Origin: CAWDVR01 sp044869805
Lineage (GTDB): Bacteria > Acidobacteriota > Thermoanaerobaculia > Multivoradales > SZUA-115
Reading direction: 5' to 3'
Length of the DNA: 64,000 bases
Assembly (NCBI GenBank): GCA_044869805.1
Contig: JBIOXV010000068.1
Span: 1 to 64,000 of the forward strand
Part shown: piece by piece, positions 1-8,318 of the stretch
Numbering within the stretch: position 1 is the first letter of the stretch
Layout: each line of letters starts with the position of its first letter
Program-made: the position numbers and the translations under genes
The notes under the pieces: model-generated
The model's input: only the letters and a program-made list of their open reading frames with translations
Told to the model about the DNA's origin: nothing
The model's database searches: none

Positions 1-1
1 G

Positions 2-1291
2 GCCGACGAGGCCGCCGCGGCACGGATCGCCGAGCTCGAGGAGCAGGTGGCCGCTCTGCGGGCGGAAGTCGCCCGCCTGCGCGAGGGCAACGGCACCGAC
101 ACCGGCGAGCTCGAACGGCGGCTCGAAGTGCTCGCGCAGGAAGTCGAGCGCCTGAAGCTCGGCGAGACCGTGGCCGAGGCCGACCGCGGTGAGCGCGGCC
201 TGGCGCCCGCCGCCTCCAAGGTCTACCGCACGGCCAAGGGCCTGTCGATCGGCGGCTACGGCGAAGGGCTCTACCAGCGCTTCGACGAGGAGCGCGACGA
301 CGGCGCGGACTCCAACCGCACCGACAACGCCGATCTGGTGCGCGCCGTGCTCTACTTCGGCTACCGGTTCAACGATCGCTTCCTGTTCAACTCCGAGATC
401 GAGTTCGAGCACGCCAGCACCGGGCAGTCTGGCTCGGTGTCGGTGGAGTTCGCCTACCTCGACTGGCTGCTGCGGCCCGAGGCCAACCTGCGCGCCGGCC
501 TGCTGCTGGTGCCCATGGGCTTCGTCAACGAGCTGCACGAGCCGACGATCCTGCTCGGCGCCAGGCGCCCGGACCTCGAGCGCGTGATCCTGCCCACCAC
601 TTGGCGGGAGAACGGCTTCGGCCTCTACGGTGAGCGCGGCCCGTTCACCTACCGCACCTACGTGCTCGCCGGCCTGGAGGCGGCGGGCTTCACCGCCGGC
701 GGCCTGCGCGGCGGCCGCCAGCAGGGCTCGGAGTCGGCCGCCGAGGACTTCGCCTGGGTGGGACGGCTGGACTACACCGGCGCGCCGGGCCTGCTGGTCG
801 GTGCCGCGGCCTACCTCGGCGACTCCGGCCAGACCCTGGAGGACGCGACCGGCCGCTCGATCGGCGTCCGCACGCAGATCCTCGAGCTCCACGGCGAGTG
901 GAAATTCCGTGCCTTGGAGCTGCGGGCGCTGGCCGCCCGCGCCGAGCTTTCGGACGTGGCGCGCCTAAACGCGGCGCTCGGCCTGACTGGCAACCGCTCG
1001 GTGGGCGAGACGCTGGAGGGCTACTACTTGCAAGCGGGCTATGACGTGCTCGCTCACCGCGGCGGCGAGCAGGCGCTGCTGCCCTATCTGCGCTACGAGA
1101 GCTTCGACACCCAGAAGGAGGTGCCCTCCGGCTTTCTCCGCAACCCGGCCAACCAGATGGAGAGCCTGACCCTCGGCATCGCCTTCAAGCCCATCGACCG
1201 CCTGATCCTGAAGGCCGACTTCCAGGACTTCGACAACGACGCCGGCACCGGCGTCGATCAGATCAATGTTGCGCTGGGCTACGCCTTCTAG
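2..1291 (+). CDS. Outer-membrane porin, OprO/P-like (5'-truncated by window edge)
   Basis: The frame is open to the left edge, so the true start lies upstream; an internal GTG at 47 is probably not the start. The first ~60 visible codons are Glu/Leu/Arg-rich heptads (coiled coil), as in porins with an N-terminal coiled coil. The rest is a run of alternating amphipathic strands ending in 'NVALGYAF': a terminal Phe, the usual signature recognised by the Bam machinery. The stretch 'WLLRPEANLRAGLLLVPMG' resembles phosphate-selective porin O/P-type proteins. The stop is followed six bases later by the start of an FMN-binding protein, so the two are probably co-transcribed. Substrate is not readable from sequence. 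Confidence 0.75.
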   Translation, partial: ADEAAAARIAELEEQVAALRAEVARLREGNGTDTGELERRLEVLAQEVERLKLGETVAEADRGERGLAPAASKVYRTAKGLSIGGYGEGLYQRFDEERDDGADSNRTDNADLVRAVLYFGYRFNDRFLFNSEIEFEHASTGQSGSVSVEFAYLDWLLRPEANLRAGLLLVPMGFVNELHEPTILLGARRPDLERVILPTTWRENGFGLYGERGPFTYRTYVLAGLEAAGFTAGGLRGGRQQGSESAAEDFAWVGRLDYTGAPGLLVGAAAYLGDSGQTLEDATGRSIGVRTQILELHGEWKFRALELRALAARAELSDVARLNAALGLTGNRSVGETLEGYYLQAGYDVLAHRGGEQALLPYLRYESFDTQKEVPSGFLRNPANQMESLTLGIAFKPIDRLILKADFQDFDNDAGTGVDQINVALGYAF

Positions 1292-1297
1292 GAGCTT

Positions 1298-1912
1298 GTG
1301 AGCAGATCTGCGGCGCGGCCCGCTGGCGACGATTTCTTCACCCGCTTCGAGCCCAGCCGGCGGGCTCGTCGCGCGGCGCTGGTGGCCCTCGCCGCCGGCG
1401 TCGCGCTAGCCTTCCCCGGTGCCGCCGACGGCGCCGGGAGCCGGCTGTCGAGGGAGGAGGCGCTGGCCCTCGCCTTCCCTGGCGCCACGATCGAGCGCCG
1501 CACGATCTACCTCGACGAGGCGCAGCTCGCCCGGGCCGCCGAGCTCACCGGCCAGCCGATCGCGAGCGCTCTGGTGGTGGCCTACGAGGCAACGGGTGCA
1601 GGGCGGCGGGTGGGCACCGCCTACTTCGACTCACATGCCGTGCGCACCCTGCCCGAGACATTGATGGTGGCCCTCGACGCCGAAGGCAAGGTACGGCGGG
1701 TGGAGGTGCTCGCCTTCGACGAGCCCGCGGAGTACCTGCCGCGGCCCGCCTGGTACGAGCAGTTCACCGGCCGCGAGTTGACACCGGAGCTGGCGCTCAA
1801 GCGTGGCATCCGCGGGGTGACAGGCGCCAGCCTCACCGCCCGCGCCACCACCGAGGCCGTGCGCCGCGTGCTGGCGGTCCATCGCGTGGTGAGTGGGGCC
1901 CCGCTGCCGTGA
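1298..1912 (+). CDS. Exported FMN-binding domain protein (NqrC/RnfG-type flavinylation motif)
   Basis: 204 aa from a GTG start with AGGAG five bases upstream. A basic N-terminus and a hydrophobic segment (about residues 25-45) look like a signal peptide or anchor. The C-terminal half carries 'TGASLT' (residues 175-180), matching the S/T-G-A-S/T-x-T motif to which ApbE covalently attaches FMN; Thr180 would carry the flavin. The family passes electrons on the periplasmic face of the membrane. The next gene overlaps by 4 bp (GTGA) and encodes a His-rich membrane protein, a plausible quinol/heme partner. No apbE gene is visible in the window. The redox role is inferred from motif and context. Confidence 0.8.
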   Translation: MSRSAARPAGDDFFTRFEPSRRARRAALVALAAGVALAFPGAADGAGSRLSREEALALAFPGATIERRTIYLDEAQLARAAELTGQPIASALVVAYEATGAGRRVGTAYFDSHAVRTLPETLMVALDAEGKVRRVEVLAFDEPAEYLPRPAWYEQFTGRELTPELALKRGIRGVTGASLTARATTEAVRRVLAVHRVVSGAPLP

Positions 1913-2451
1913 CCCGGCTCGAGGCGTGGTGCATGCACCTCGCCACCCTGGCGGTGGGCGGCACCGGCGTCGTCTACGCGTTCCTGCGCTACGCCCTGGC
2001 CCCCGCCGACCCCTACGCAGTGGTCGGCCATCCGCTGCAGCCCACCGTGCAGCACCTGCACCTGCTCTCGGCGCCGCTGCTGGTGTTCGCCGCCGGCCTG
2101 GTGTGGCGAAACCACGCGTGGAAACACTGGCGGCTCGGCGTCGCCGCTCGCCGCAGGACCGGCGTCGTCCTGCTCGCCAACCTGCTGCCTATGGTCGCCT
2201 CCGGCTACCTGCTACAGACCGCCGTCTCCCCCGGCTGGCGGCGGGCCTGGGTGGTCCTCCACCTGGTGAGCTCGGGCCTGTGGCTGATCGGTTATCTGGC
2301 GCACCTGCTCTCCCCGCGCCCCGGTGCCAAGTCCGGCGAGGCGGGCGCCCTGGATCAGCCGTCCTTGCGCACGAAGCGGGTGGTCACCGGCCCCTCCGCC
2401 AGCACCACGGCCTTGGCCCGGCCGGCCTCGACCTCGAAGGTTAGCGCGTAG
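1909..2451 (+). CDS. Four-helix membrane protein, cytochrome b-like (heme-binding inferred)
   Basis: 180 aa, GTG start overlapping the previous stop (GTGA). Four hydrophobic helices lie near residues 10-30, 50-66, 83-103 and 112-134. Histidines cluster at or near the helices (H10, H41, H49, H51, H69, H73, H118, H132), as in DUF4405-like or small cytochrome b proteins that feed FMN-binding domain proteins. The last ~30 residues are polar, and their DNA overlaps the 3' end of the convergent peptidase gene by 97 bp. Family assignment rests on topology, His pattern and neighbour only. Confidence 0.55.
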   Translation: MTRLEAWCMHLATLAVGGTGVVYAFLRYALAPADPYAVVGHPLQPTVQHLHLLSAPLLVFAAGLVWRNHAWKHWRLGVAARRRTGVVLLANLLPMVASGYLLQTAVSPGWRRAWVVLHLVSSGLWLIGYLAHLLSPRPGAKSGEAGALDQPSLRTKRVVTGPSASTTALARPASTSKVSA

Positions 2452-4118
2452 CCCGGCGGCGCACCCGCGATCAGGAAGCGGGTGGCGGACTGGGGAAGCA
2501 GGACGTAGATCTTCTCGCCCACCGTCGCCTTGAGCTTGCCGTCCTCGACCTGGATAGTGAACGAGGTACCGGTGTCCGGTTGCACGTACCCACCCACCAT
2601 GCGGGCCAGGTCTGCCTCGGCGAGCTGCACCTCGGCCGCCTTCGGCACTGCGAGCAGGAACGGCGCGCGGGTGATGCGCGCCACGCACGAAGTGTCGAGG
2701 CCGCGGGAGTTTCCCGCCTCGATGAAGGCCGTCACCAGGTCCCACACGCAGTCGATGCCGACCATGCCGTCCGAGCTGTGGCTCCCGTCCGGGACCACCA
2801 GGTGGAGGCCGTTCGGCAGATGGCGCACGACGCGCTCGCCGTTCGCCGCCGGCGTCGCCGGGTCGCGCTCGCCCGAGACGAGGAGCGCCGGCACCTCGGA
2901 GCGCACCGGTTCGAGCACGCTCGGCGGCAGCTTCCTCGCCGGCCACTCGGCGCAGGCGGCGAGCTGCTGGCGAGCCCGGAAGTCGCCGAGGAAGGTGCCG
3001 GCCACCGCCGCCGGCACCTCGGCCGGATCCACGAAGCCCACGTCCTCGGGGCAGACGACCGAGAGATAGAAGCCGTCCGACATCTGCGACAGGTCGCTGG
3101 CGAAGTTGAAGGCGGTCTCGGCGAAGGGCTCGAAGTCACCCGCGGCGGCGGCGTGCACGTAGGCCGGGATCGCCACCGCGGTCGAGGGCACGTAGAGCAT
3201 GTAGCGCACGGTCTGGGCGAAGCCGGCGCGGCTGAGACGCACGGTCTGCGGCGCGCCGGTCTGGGGATGGGTGATCTCGACCGTGACCGGGGAGGCCGAG
3301 ACCCGCTTCAGCACCGCCGCGAAGTCGGCCTCGAGGTTGGGGAAGGCTCGGTGGCAATCGGCGTCGCTCGCGCACTCGGTGAACAGGCCGTCGAGCGCCT
3401 GCTGGGCGTCGCGTGCCGCGAAGAGCGGCATCCGCTGATCGGTGGGAACGACGCCCTCGAGGACGATGGTCCGCACCTGCTCGGGATGGCGGCGGAGGAA
3501 GACCTGCACGGCGCGGGTGCCGTAGGAGCCACCGATCAGGTTGGCGCGTGGATAGCCCAGGGCGAGGAGGACCTCGGCCACGTCGTCGGTGGCCTCGGCG
3601 GAGGTGTAGCGCGTGAGATCGCGGTTTTTCTCCAGCCGCTGGCGGCAGCGGCGCACTGCGTCGACGGGCATGAAGTCGTCGAGGAATCCCTGGACGCCCT
3701 TGGGGCTGGCGAGCTCGTCGCAGGTGAGGGATGCGGAGCCGCCGGTGCCGCGGACGTCGACCAGCACCACGTCGCGGCGCCGATGCAGCGCTCTGAAACC
3801 CTGTGCGAAGAAGGCTGCCAGGTCGACGGCGGATTCACCGGGGCCGCCTGCGAAGTAGACCAGCGGGTCCGGCGCGCGGTCGGCGCCGGTGGCCGGCAGC
3901 ACGACGATCTTCAACGGGATCTTGCGGCCTTGCCGCTTCTCGCGGTCCTCGAACACCTCGTAGGTGCCGCAGCGGGCCTCGCCGCTGAGGCCGGGGACCT
4001 CGCAAGGGGCGAGGATCGCTTTCGCGGCAGCGCCCTGCTCGGCGGCGGGGGCGGCAGTGGAAGCGAGCAGCGCCAGCGCGAAAGCGGAGAGACAGCGAGC
4101 GTGGGCCTCTGGCTGCAT
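2355..4118 (-). CDS. Exported alpha/beta hydrolase, TAP-like (S33) peptidase
   Basis: 587 aa from the ATG at 4118, preceded by AGGAG; a longer reading from 4310 adds only Arg/Pro-rich shadow sequence. A signal peptide covers residues 1-27. The hydrolase core shows the oxyanion segment 'GGPGES' (91-96), 'DVRGTGGS' and the nucleophile elbow 'GGSYG' with Ser198. The acid and His come from 'SGERDPATP' and 'VPDGSHSSDG' in the TAP-like C-terminal region. A final ~100-residue beta-rich tail resembles DUF3471-type domains. Family members are aminopeptidases/tripeptidyl peptidases acting on short peptides, probably in the periplasm here. It stands alone and is convergent with the redox unit on its left. 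Confidence 0.8.
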   Translation of the reverse strand: MQPEAHARCLSAFALALLASTAAPAAEQGAAAKAILAPCEVPGLSGEARCGTYEVFEDREKRQGRKIPLKIVVLPATGADRAPDPLVYFAGGPGESAVDLAAFFAQGFRALHRRRDVVLVDVRGTGGSASLTCDELASPKGVQGFLDDFMPVDAVRRCRQRLEKNRDLTRYTSAEATDDVAEVLLALGYPRANLIGGSYGTRAVQVFLRRHPEQVRTIVLEGVVPTDQRMPLFAARDAQQALDGLFTECASDADCHRAFPNLEADFAAVLKRVSASPVTVEITHPQTGAPQTVRLSRAGFAQTVRYMLYVPSTAVAIPAYVHAAAAGDFEPFAETAFNFASDLSQMSDGFYLSVVCPEDVGFVDPAEVPAAVAGTFLGDFRARQQLAACAEWPARKLPPSVLEPVRSEVPALLVSGERDPATPAANGERVVRHLPNGLHLVVPDGSHSSDGMVGIDCVWDLVTAFIEAGNSRGLDTSCVARITRAPFLLAVPKAAEVQLAEADLARMVGGYVQPDTGTSFTIQVEDGKLKATVGEKIYVLLPQSATRFLIAGAPPGYALTFEVEAGRAKAVVLAEGPVTTRFVRKDG

Positions 4119-4214
4119 GGCGGGGCTCCTGAGATCGCGAGGCGGCCTGCTCCGCCCCTCGCTCTCTACGGCGCGCGAAGAGCCTGGGTTGCAGCGGCCT
4201 CCCGCCCCGCGCGT

Positions 4215-4237
4215 CCAAGAGATCTTCCTCCTCTTGG
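4215..4237. other. Inverted repeat in the spacer between peptidase and ankyrin genes
   Basis: CCAAGAG / CTCTTGG, perfect 7-bp arms with a 9-nt loop. It lies downstream of the ankyrin gene and upstream of the peptidase start on the minus strand. It could act as a terminator or operator; no T-run follows. The rest of the 241-bp spacer (4119-4359) shows nothing recognisable. Confidence 0.3.
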
Positions 4238-4359
4238 TCTGCGGGGGGCTGCGGGCGCGAGGGCGACTCTCCTGCGAGGAGCGCAGGCCGCCCGGAGGGA
4301 GCTCGAGCACCGCAGCCGGAGCACATGCCCGCAGCGGGCGGGTCTGCTCCAGCGGATGC

Positions 4360-4896
4360 CTACTTCGCCCCGTGCGCTTTCAGCAGCTCCACCATCGCGT
4401 CCTGCTTGCCCAGCACCGCGTGCCGCAGGAGCGGGATCTTGTGCGGCCCGGGCAGGTCCACCACCTTGGGATCGAAGGCCAGGAACGCCTTCACGATTGC
4501 GATCTCGCCGAGCATCGCGGCGCAGAACACGTCCATCCGCGCCCCGCGCTCGAGCAGCAGCCGCGCGATCGGCGCGTTGCCCATGTGCGAGGCGCCGCCC
4601 AGGCCCGTCTCCCAATCGCCCCCGCCCCAGTCCCAGGTCGCGTTCACCAACGCCGGCACCGCGTCCAGCATCTCGCGCGTGCGCTCCAGTTTGCCGTGCG
4701 CGACGCGCACGAACTCTTCCACCATCGCCGCCTCCAGCCGCGGCCCGCGGTCCGGCGCCGTGCTGCCACCCTGCCCGCGAGCCCGGATCCCCACCATCCC
4801 CACGGCGCCCGCGAGCGCCGTCCAGCGCACCCCGCGGTACAGCAGCTCCTTACGGGTCATCCGTTCCTTCAGCAAACCGGCTGTGTGATCTGGCAT
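4360..4896 (-). CDS. Ankyrin-repeat protein with N-terminal anchor
   Basis: 178 aa; the ATG at 4896 has AGGAGG eight bases upstream, better than the internal ATG at 4860. Residues 13-40 ('RKELLYRGVRWTALAGAVG' region) form a positively charged hydrophobic segment like a Tat-type or uncleaved anchor, though without a clean twin Arg. The remainder is two to three ankyrin-like helix pairs: 'GNAPIARLLLERGARMDVF', 'GEIAIVKAFLAFDP' and 'LLRHAVLGKQDAMVELLKAHGAK'. This resembles short exported ankyrin proteins that bind partners; no enzymatic domain is visible. The target is unknown. Confidence 0.7.
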   Translation of the reverse strand: MPDHTAGLLKERMTRKELLYRGVRWTALAGAVGMVGIRARGQGGSTAPDRGPRLEAAMVEEFVRVAHGKLERTREMLDAVPALVNATWDWGGGDWETGLGGASHMGNAPIARLLLERGARMDVFCAAMLGEIAIVKAFLAFDPKVVDLPGPHKIPLLRHAVLGKQDAMVELLKAHGAK

Positions 4897-5025
4897 CGTC
4901 GCTTCCTCCTGGGCGCCAAGCTACCCCGGCCCCCGACGGCGCGCATCTGCGGGCGGTGCTAGGCGCGGCCTATGACTTTCGGCCTACGCGGCGCCCGCAG
5001 GCCCCGGGGTAAGCTGGCCCGCGGC

Positions 5026-6153
5026 ATGGTCTCCGTTCCGCGCGACACGCTGCGCCTGCTGGCCTGGGCCGGGATCGCCGCCTGGCTGGCGGTGGCTTCC
5101 CCGGTGCTCTCGGGCACCACGGCCGGGCCCTGGCGGTTCCGTTCCTGGCTCGTCTTCTTCCTGCTCTTCGGCGCCGCTTTCCTCACCGCCCTGCGTCAGC
5201 TCGCCAAGGGCGGCCGCGGCGTGCCGCTGCTGCTGGCGCTCCAGGGCGCCGCCGTGGTGGGCATGGTGGCGCTGCTCTGCGACGGCTACGAGGGCACGCT
5301 GCTGGTGCTGGTGGCGATGATTCTCGGCCTCACCGCGGAGCGCCGCGTGGGCCTCGCCTGGATCGTGGTGCAGTCGCTCGCCCTGGCCGCGGCCATCGCC
5401 TACCACTGGTCGCCGCGGCCGGCCCTGCTGCTGTTCCCACCCTACCTCGGCTTCCAGCTCCTCGCCTTCTTCGTCCTCTCCTCGCTGGCGCGCGAGACGC
5501 GGGCCCGCGAGGCCGTGGCGCGCTCGCACGCCGCGCTCGAGGCCACACAGGACCTCCTCGCCCAGTCGGCGCAGCTCGCCGAAAGGCTGCGCATCTCGCG
5601 CGAGCTGCACGACGCGGTGGGGCATCACCTGGTGGCGCTGTCGCTCAACCTGGAGGCGGCCATCCACCGCCGCGGCGCGGCCGAAGAGGAGCTGGCGACG
5701 GCGCGCTCGCTGGCCCGCCTGGTGCTGACCGACCTGGGGGAGATGGTGGCATCGCTGCGCCACGAAGGCGGCGTGGACCTGGTGCCCGCGCTGGCGCTGC
5801 TGGCCCGCGACATCCCGCGGCCGAAGGTCCATCTCGAGGCGCCGGAGACCCTGCGCCTGGCCGACCCGGAACGCGCCCACGCCCTGCTGCGCTGCAGCCA
5901 GGAGGCGATCACCAACGCCGTCAAGCACTCGGGCGCCGAGAACCTGTGGCTGGCGGTGGCGCGCGAGGACGGCGCCGCGGTGCTCTCGGCGCGCGACGAC
6001 GGCCGTGGCGCGGACGGCTTCGTGCCCGGCCACGGCCTGGCCGGGATGCGCGAGCGGCTGGCGGCCTTGGGCGGCACGCTGGCGATCGATCCCCGGCCCG
6101 GCGCCGGGTTCCTGCTCCGGCTCACGCTGCCGCTCGGCGAGGAGGCGGCGTGA
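5026..6153 (+). CDS. Membrane sensor histidine kinase, NarL/DegS type (HisKA_3)
   Basis: 375 aa from the ATG at 5026; an in-frame ATG at 4972 would add 18 Arg/Gly-rich residues and lies upstream of a -10-like GTAAGCT, so the shorter start is preferred. Five or six hydrophobic helices occupy the first ~135 residues. The dimerisation/phospho-acceptor box 'RISRELHDAVGHH' has its His at codon 5608. The HATPase_c domain shows 'SQEAITNAVKHSG' (N box) and 'DDGRGADG' (G1). There is no extracytoplasmic sensor domain, so it probably senses within the membrane. The response regulator gene overlaps its stop by GTGA. Confidence 0.9.
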   Translation: MVSVPRDTLRLLAWAGIAAWLAVASPVLSGTTAGPWRFRSWLVFFLLFGAAFLTALRQLAKGGRGVPLLLALQGAAVVGMVALLCDGYEGTLLVLVAMILGLTAERRVGLAWIVVQSLALAAAIAYHWSPRPALLLFPPYLGFQLLAFFVLSSLARETRAREAVARSHAALEATQDLLAQSAQLAERLRISRELHDAVGHHLVALSLNLEAAIHRRGAAEEELATARSLARLVLTDLGEMVASLRHEGGVDLVPALALLARDIPRPKVHLEAPETLRLADPERAHALLRCSQEAITNAVKHSGAENLWLAVAREDGAAVLSARDDGRGADGFVPGHGLAGMRERLAALGGTLAIDPRPGAGFLLRLTLPLGEEAA

Positions 6154-6809
6154 TCCGGGTGCTGATCGCCGAGGACGAGACCCTGGTGCGGCGCGGCCTG
6201 GTCAAGCTGCTCGAGCTCGAGGCCGGCGTCGAGGTGGTGGGCGAGGCGCAGGACGGCGACGAGGCCCTGGCGCTCGCCGAGCGCCTGCGGCCCGACGTGG
6301 TGCTCCTCGACCTGCGCATGCCCCGCCGCGACGGGCTGGGAGTGCTGGCAGCGCTCGCCGGCCGCGAGCGGGCGCCCCGCTGCCTGGTGCTGACCACCTT
6401 CGACGACGCCGAGCTGTTCCTGAAAGCGGCGCGCGCCGGCGCCGCCGGCTACCTGCGCAAGGACGTCCCGCTCGAAGAGCTGCTGGCCGCGATCCGCGCC
6501 GTGGCCGCCGGCGACACCTACCTGCAGCCGGCCTTGACCTCCAGCCTGCTGCGCGGCTTCGAGGCGGTGCGCCCGAGGGCCACGCCCGTGCCAGCCGGCG
6601 GCGGGCCGCCGCTCCTCGAGCCGCTGACGGCGCGCGAGACCGACGTCCTGCGGCTGATGGCGCGCGGCCTCTCGAACCGCGAGATCGGCCTGGCGCTCGA
6701 CGCCGCGGAGGGCACGGTCAAGATCCACGTCTCCAGCATCCTCGGGAAGCTCGCGGTGCGCGACCGCACGCAGGCGGTGCTCAAGAGCATCGAGCTCGCG
6801 CTGCTCTAG
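6150..6809 (+). CDS. NarL/LuxR-family response regulator
   Basis: 219 aa; the GTG start is fused to the kinase stop (GTGA, 4-bp overlap), implying translational coupling. The receiver domain has the acidic pair in 'IAEDE', phospho-acceptor Asp54 in 'LLDLRMP', and the Thr/Lys switch residues in 'LTTFDDAE' and 'YLRKDVP'. The C-terminal LuxR helix-turn-helix ('LTARETDVLRLMARGLSNRE', 'TVKIHVSSILGKL') binds DNA. Cognate partner of the kinase just upstream; targets cannot be read. Convergent with the CHAT operon, 69 bp away. Confidence 0.92.
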   Translation: MIRVLIAEDETLVRRGLVKLLELEAGVEVVGEAQDGDEALALAERLRPDVVLLDLRMPRRDGLGVLAALAGRERAPRCLVLTTFDDAELFLKAARAGAAGYLRKDVPLEELLAAIRAVAAGDTYLQPALTSSLLRGFEAVRPRATPVPAGGGPPLLEPLTARETDVLRLMARGLSNREIGLALDAAEGTVKIHVSSILGKLAVRDRTQAVLKSIELALL

Positions 6810-6878
6810 CGGGCGACCATCGCCGTGGCGAGCGGGCCGCAGTGTGCAGCCGCCGGATCGAGGCGGTGCCGGCGCAGA

Positions 6879-8303
6879 TCACACCGGCAGCGTGGCCGTC
6901 GGGTCGCCGAGGATCACCGTGCTCTCGACGTCACGCCACGCCAGGCGCGGGAACAGCGACTCCTCGCCGAGGTCCTCGCCGGCGTTGAACCTGTCCCGCA
7001 GCCGCTGCGCGAGGCTGTTGAAGCCGCTGGCCTGCCGCTGCCAGCGCTCGAACGCCAGCCCGACCGGTTTCCCGAGGTAGAGCCCGGGATAGATCGATTC
7101 CTGGAGCGCGTCGGTCAGCGTCTGGCCGTTCTCGGGGTTCTTGAGCGTCCAGTCGAAGGTCGGCTCGACGTGGCCGACGAACGCCCGCAGCGGCTTCTCC
7201 GCCGCCAGCAGCCGCCGCGGCAGCGGCGCGCCGACGTCGCCGAGCGCGGCGATCGCCGCCAGCAGCACCTCCGCCTCCGACCCTTTCTCGAACAGGCTGG
7301 TGAAGTTCGACAGCGCCGAGGCACCGGCCGAGCAGCAGGCGTGCGAGTACCAGATCGCGCCGTCGGGTTGCCACGCGGCGAGCAGCGCCTCGGGATCGAG
7401 GTCCTTGAAGTCCTGATCGACGGGCAGGCCGAGGTGGGCCTTCATCGCCTCCGGCTCGGCCAGCGGCCCGGTGCGCCCGTGGCTGGTGGTGACGACCAGT
7501 GCGGGCCGGTCGCTGGCGAGCGCCGCCGCCAGCGTGCCGCGGGTCGCCTGCGCGGCGTCCGCCTTGCCGTCCAGGAAGCGTGCGCCCGCCTCGCCGATGT
7601 CGCCGTCGGCGGCCAGCCGTTCGCGGATCTTCCTCGCCACCACCTGCCGCATCAGGGCGGTGATGTCGGCGGCGTCGTGTACCACCGACCACACCACCGC
7701 CCGTTTCGCATCGGCCGCGGCGCCCTCCCAACCGCGGAGCAAGGCGTCGACGTAGCGAGCGAGCCCGTCCTCGTCGGGGAGGAGGTCGAGACGACCGACG
7801 CCGCGCTGGGTGGAGAGGATGTACTGGAGCTGCCAGGGGATCTCGCCCGGCGAGCCGACGAGCAGCAGGTACTTGGGCAGCTCGCCGGCCGCCGTGCCGA
7901 ACCCCGAGCCGGCGGTGTCCAGATCCCGGCCCGCGGCGAGGTTGCGCAGGAAGCCGAAGCGCTCGTTGGACGGCGCGCTGGGGCGATAGCGCAGGATCGG
8001 AACCGCCCACGGCACCTGCTGGCCGCGCTCGTGGATCAGCTTTCGGATCGGCGCCGGAGCATCGGCGCCGACCGCCAGATCCGCGTCCGAGAAGCCGGGC
8101 TTCTCGGGCAGCACGACCCCCCAACCGACCTTGGGATGTCGCCAGTCCTTCCAGTCGGGCTCGTCCTCGGGGCGCAGCACTTTGCGCACCTCGCGCCCCA
8201 CCTCGCCGCCGAGCGCCCAGCGCGCCGCGCGCGGCCCGAACGCGCCGGCGACGCCCGTGCCCTCACCGGTCCAGGCATTCAGGGTGACCCGGGTACCAGG
8301 CAT
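6879..8303 (-). CDS. Clan-CD (caspase/C25/CHAT-like) cysteine protease-like protein
   Basis: 474 aa; the ATG at 8303 is chosen because GAGGTG sits just upstream, and an upstream GTG at 8312 would overlap that site. There is no signal peptide or membrane segment, so it is probably cytosolic. The fold marks of clan CD are visible: a strand-like 'ALVVTTSHGRTG' with His275, then 'IWYSHACCSAG' with Cys323/Cys324, i.e. the ordered His...Cys dyad of caspases, gingipains and CHAT proteins. 'LPKYLLLVGSPGEIPW' (about 141-157) resembles C25-type cores. The first ~90 residues are of unknown fold. It is last of four tightly packed genes, 15 bp after the CHAT gene. Proteolysis is inferred; the cleaved target is unknown. 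Confidence 0.7.
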   Translation of the reverse strand: MPGTRVTLNAWTGEGTGVAGAFGPRAARWALGGEVGREVRKVLRPEDEPDWKDWRHPKVGWGVVLPEKPGFSDADLAVGADAPAPIRKLIHERGQQVPWAVPILRYRPSAPSNERFGFLRNLAAGRDLDTAGSGFGTAAGELPKYLLLVGSPGEIPWQLQYILSTQRGVGRLDLLPDEDGLARYVDALLRGWEGAAADAKRAVVWSVVHDAADITALMRQVVARKIRERLAADGDIGEAGARFLDGKADAAQATRGTLAAALASDRPALVVTTSHGRTGPLAEPEAMKAHLGLPVDQDFKDLDPEALLAAWQPDGAIWYSHACCSAGASALSNFTSLFEKGSEAEVLLAAIAALGDVGAPLPRRLLAAEKPLRAFVGHVEPTFDWTLKNPENGQTLTDALQESIYPGLYLGKPVGLAFERWQRQASGFNSLAQRLRDRFNAGEDLGEESLFPRLAWRDVESTVILGDPTATLPV

Positions 8304-8318
8304 CGTGCGCACCTCGCT

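Noticed and set aside
2580..5012. Long plus-strand open frame (810 codons) opposite the TAP-type peptidase
   Set aside because: Low-complexity, His/Arg/Gly-rich translation with no motifs; it is the antisense shadow of a high-GC gene whose product has clear catalytic motifs.
4972..5025. Upstream ATG as the start of the NarL-type sensor kinase
   Set aside because: It would add 18 basic residues ahead of the first membrane helix and begins upstream of a -10-like box.
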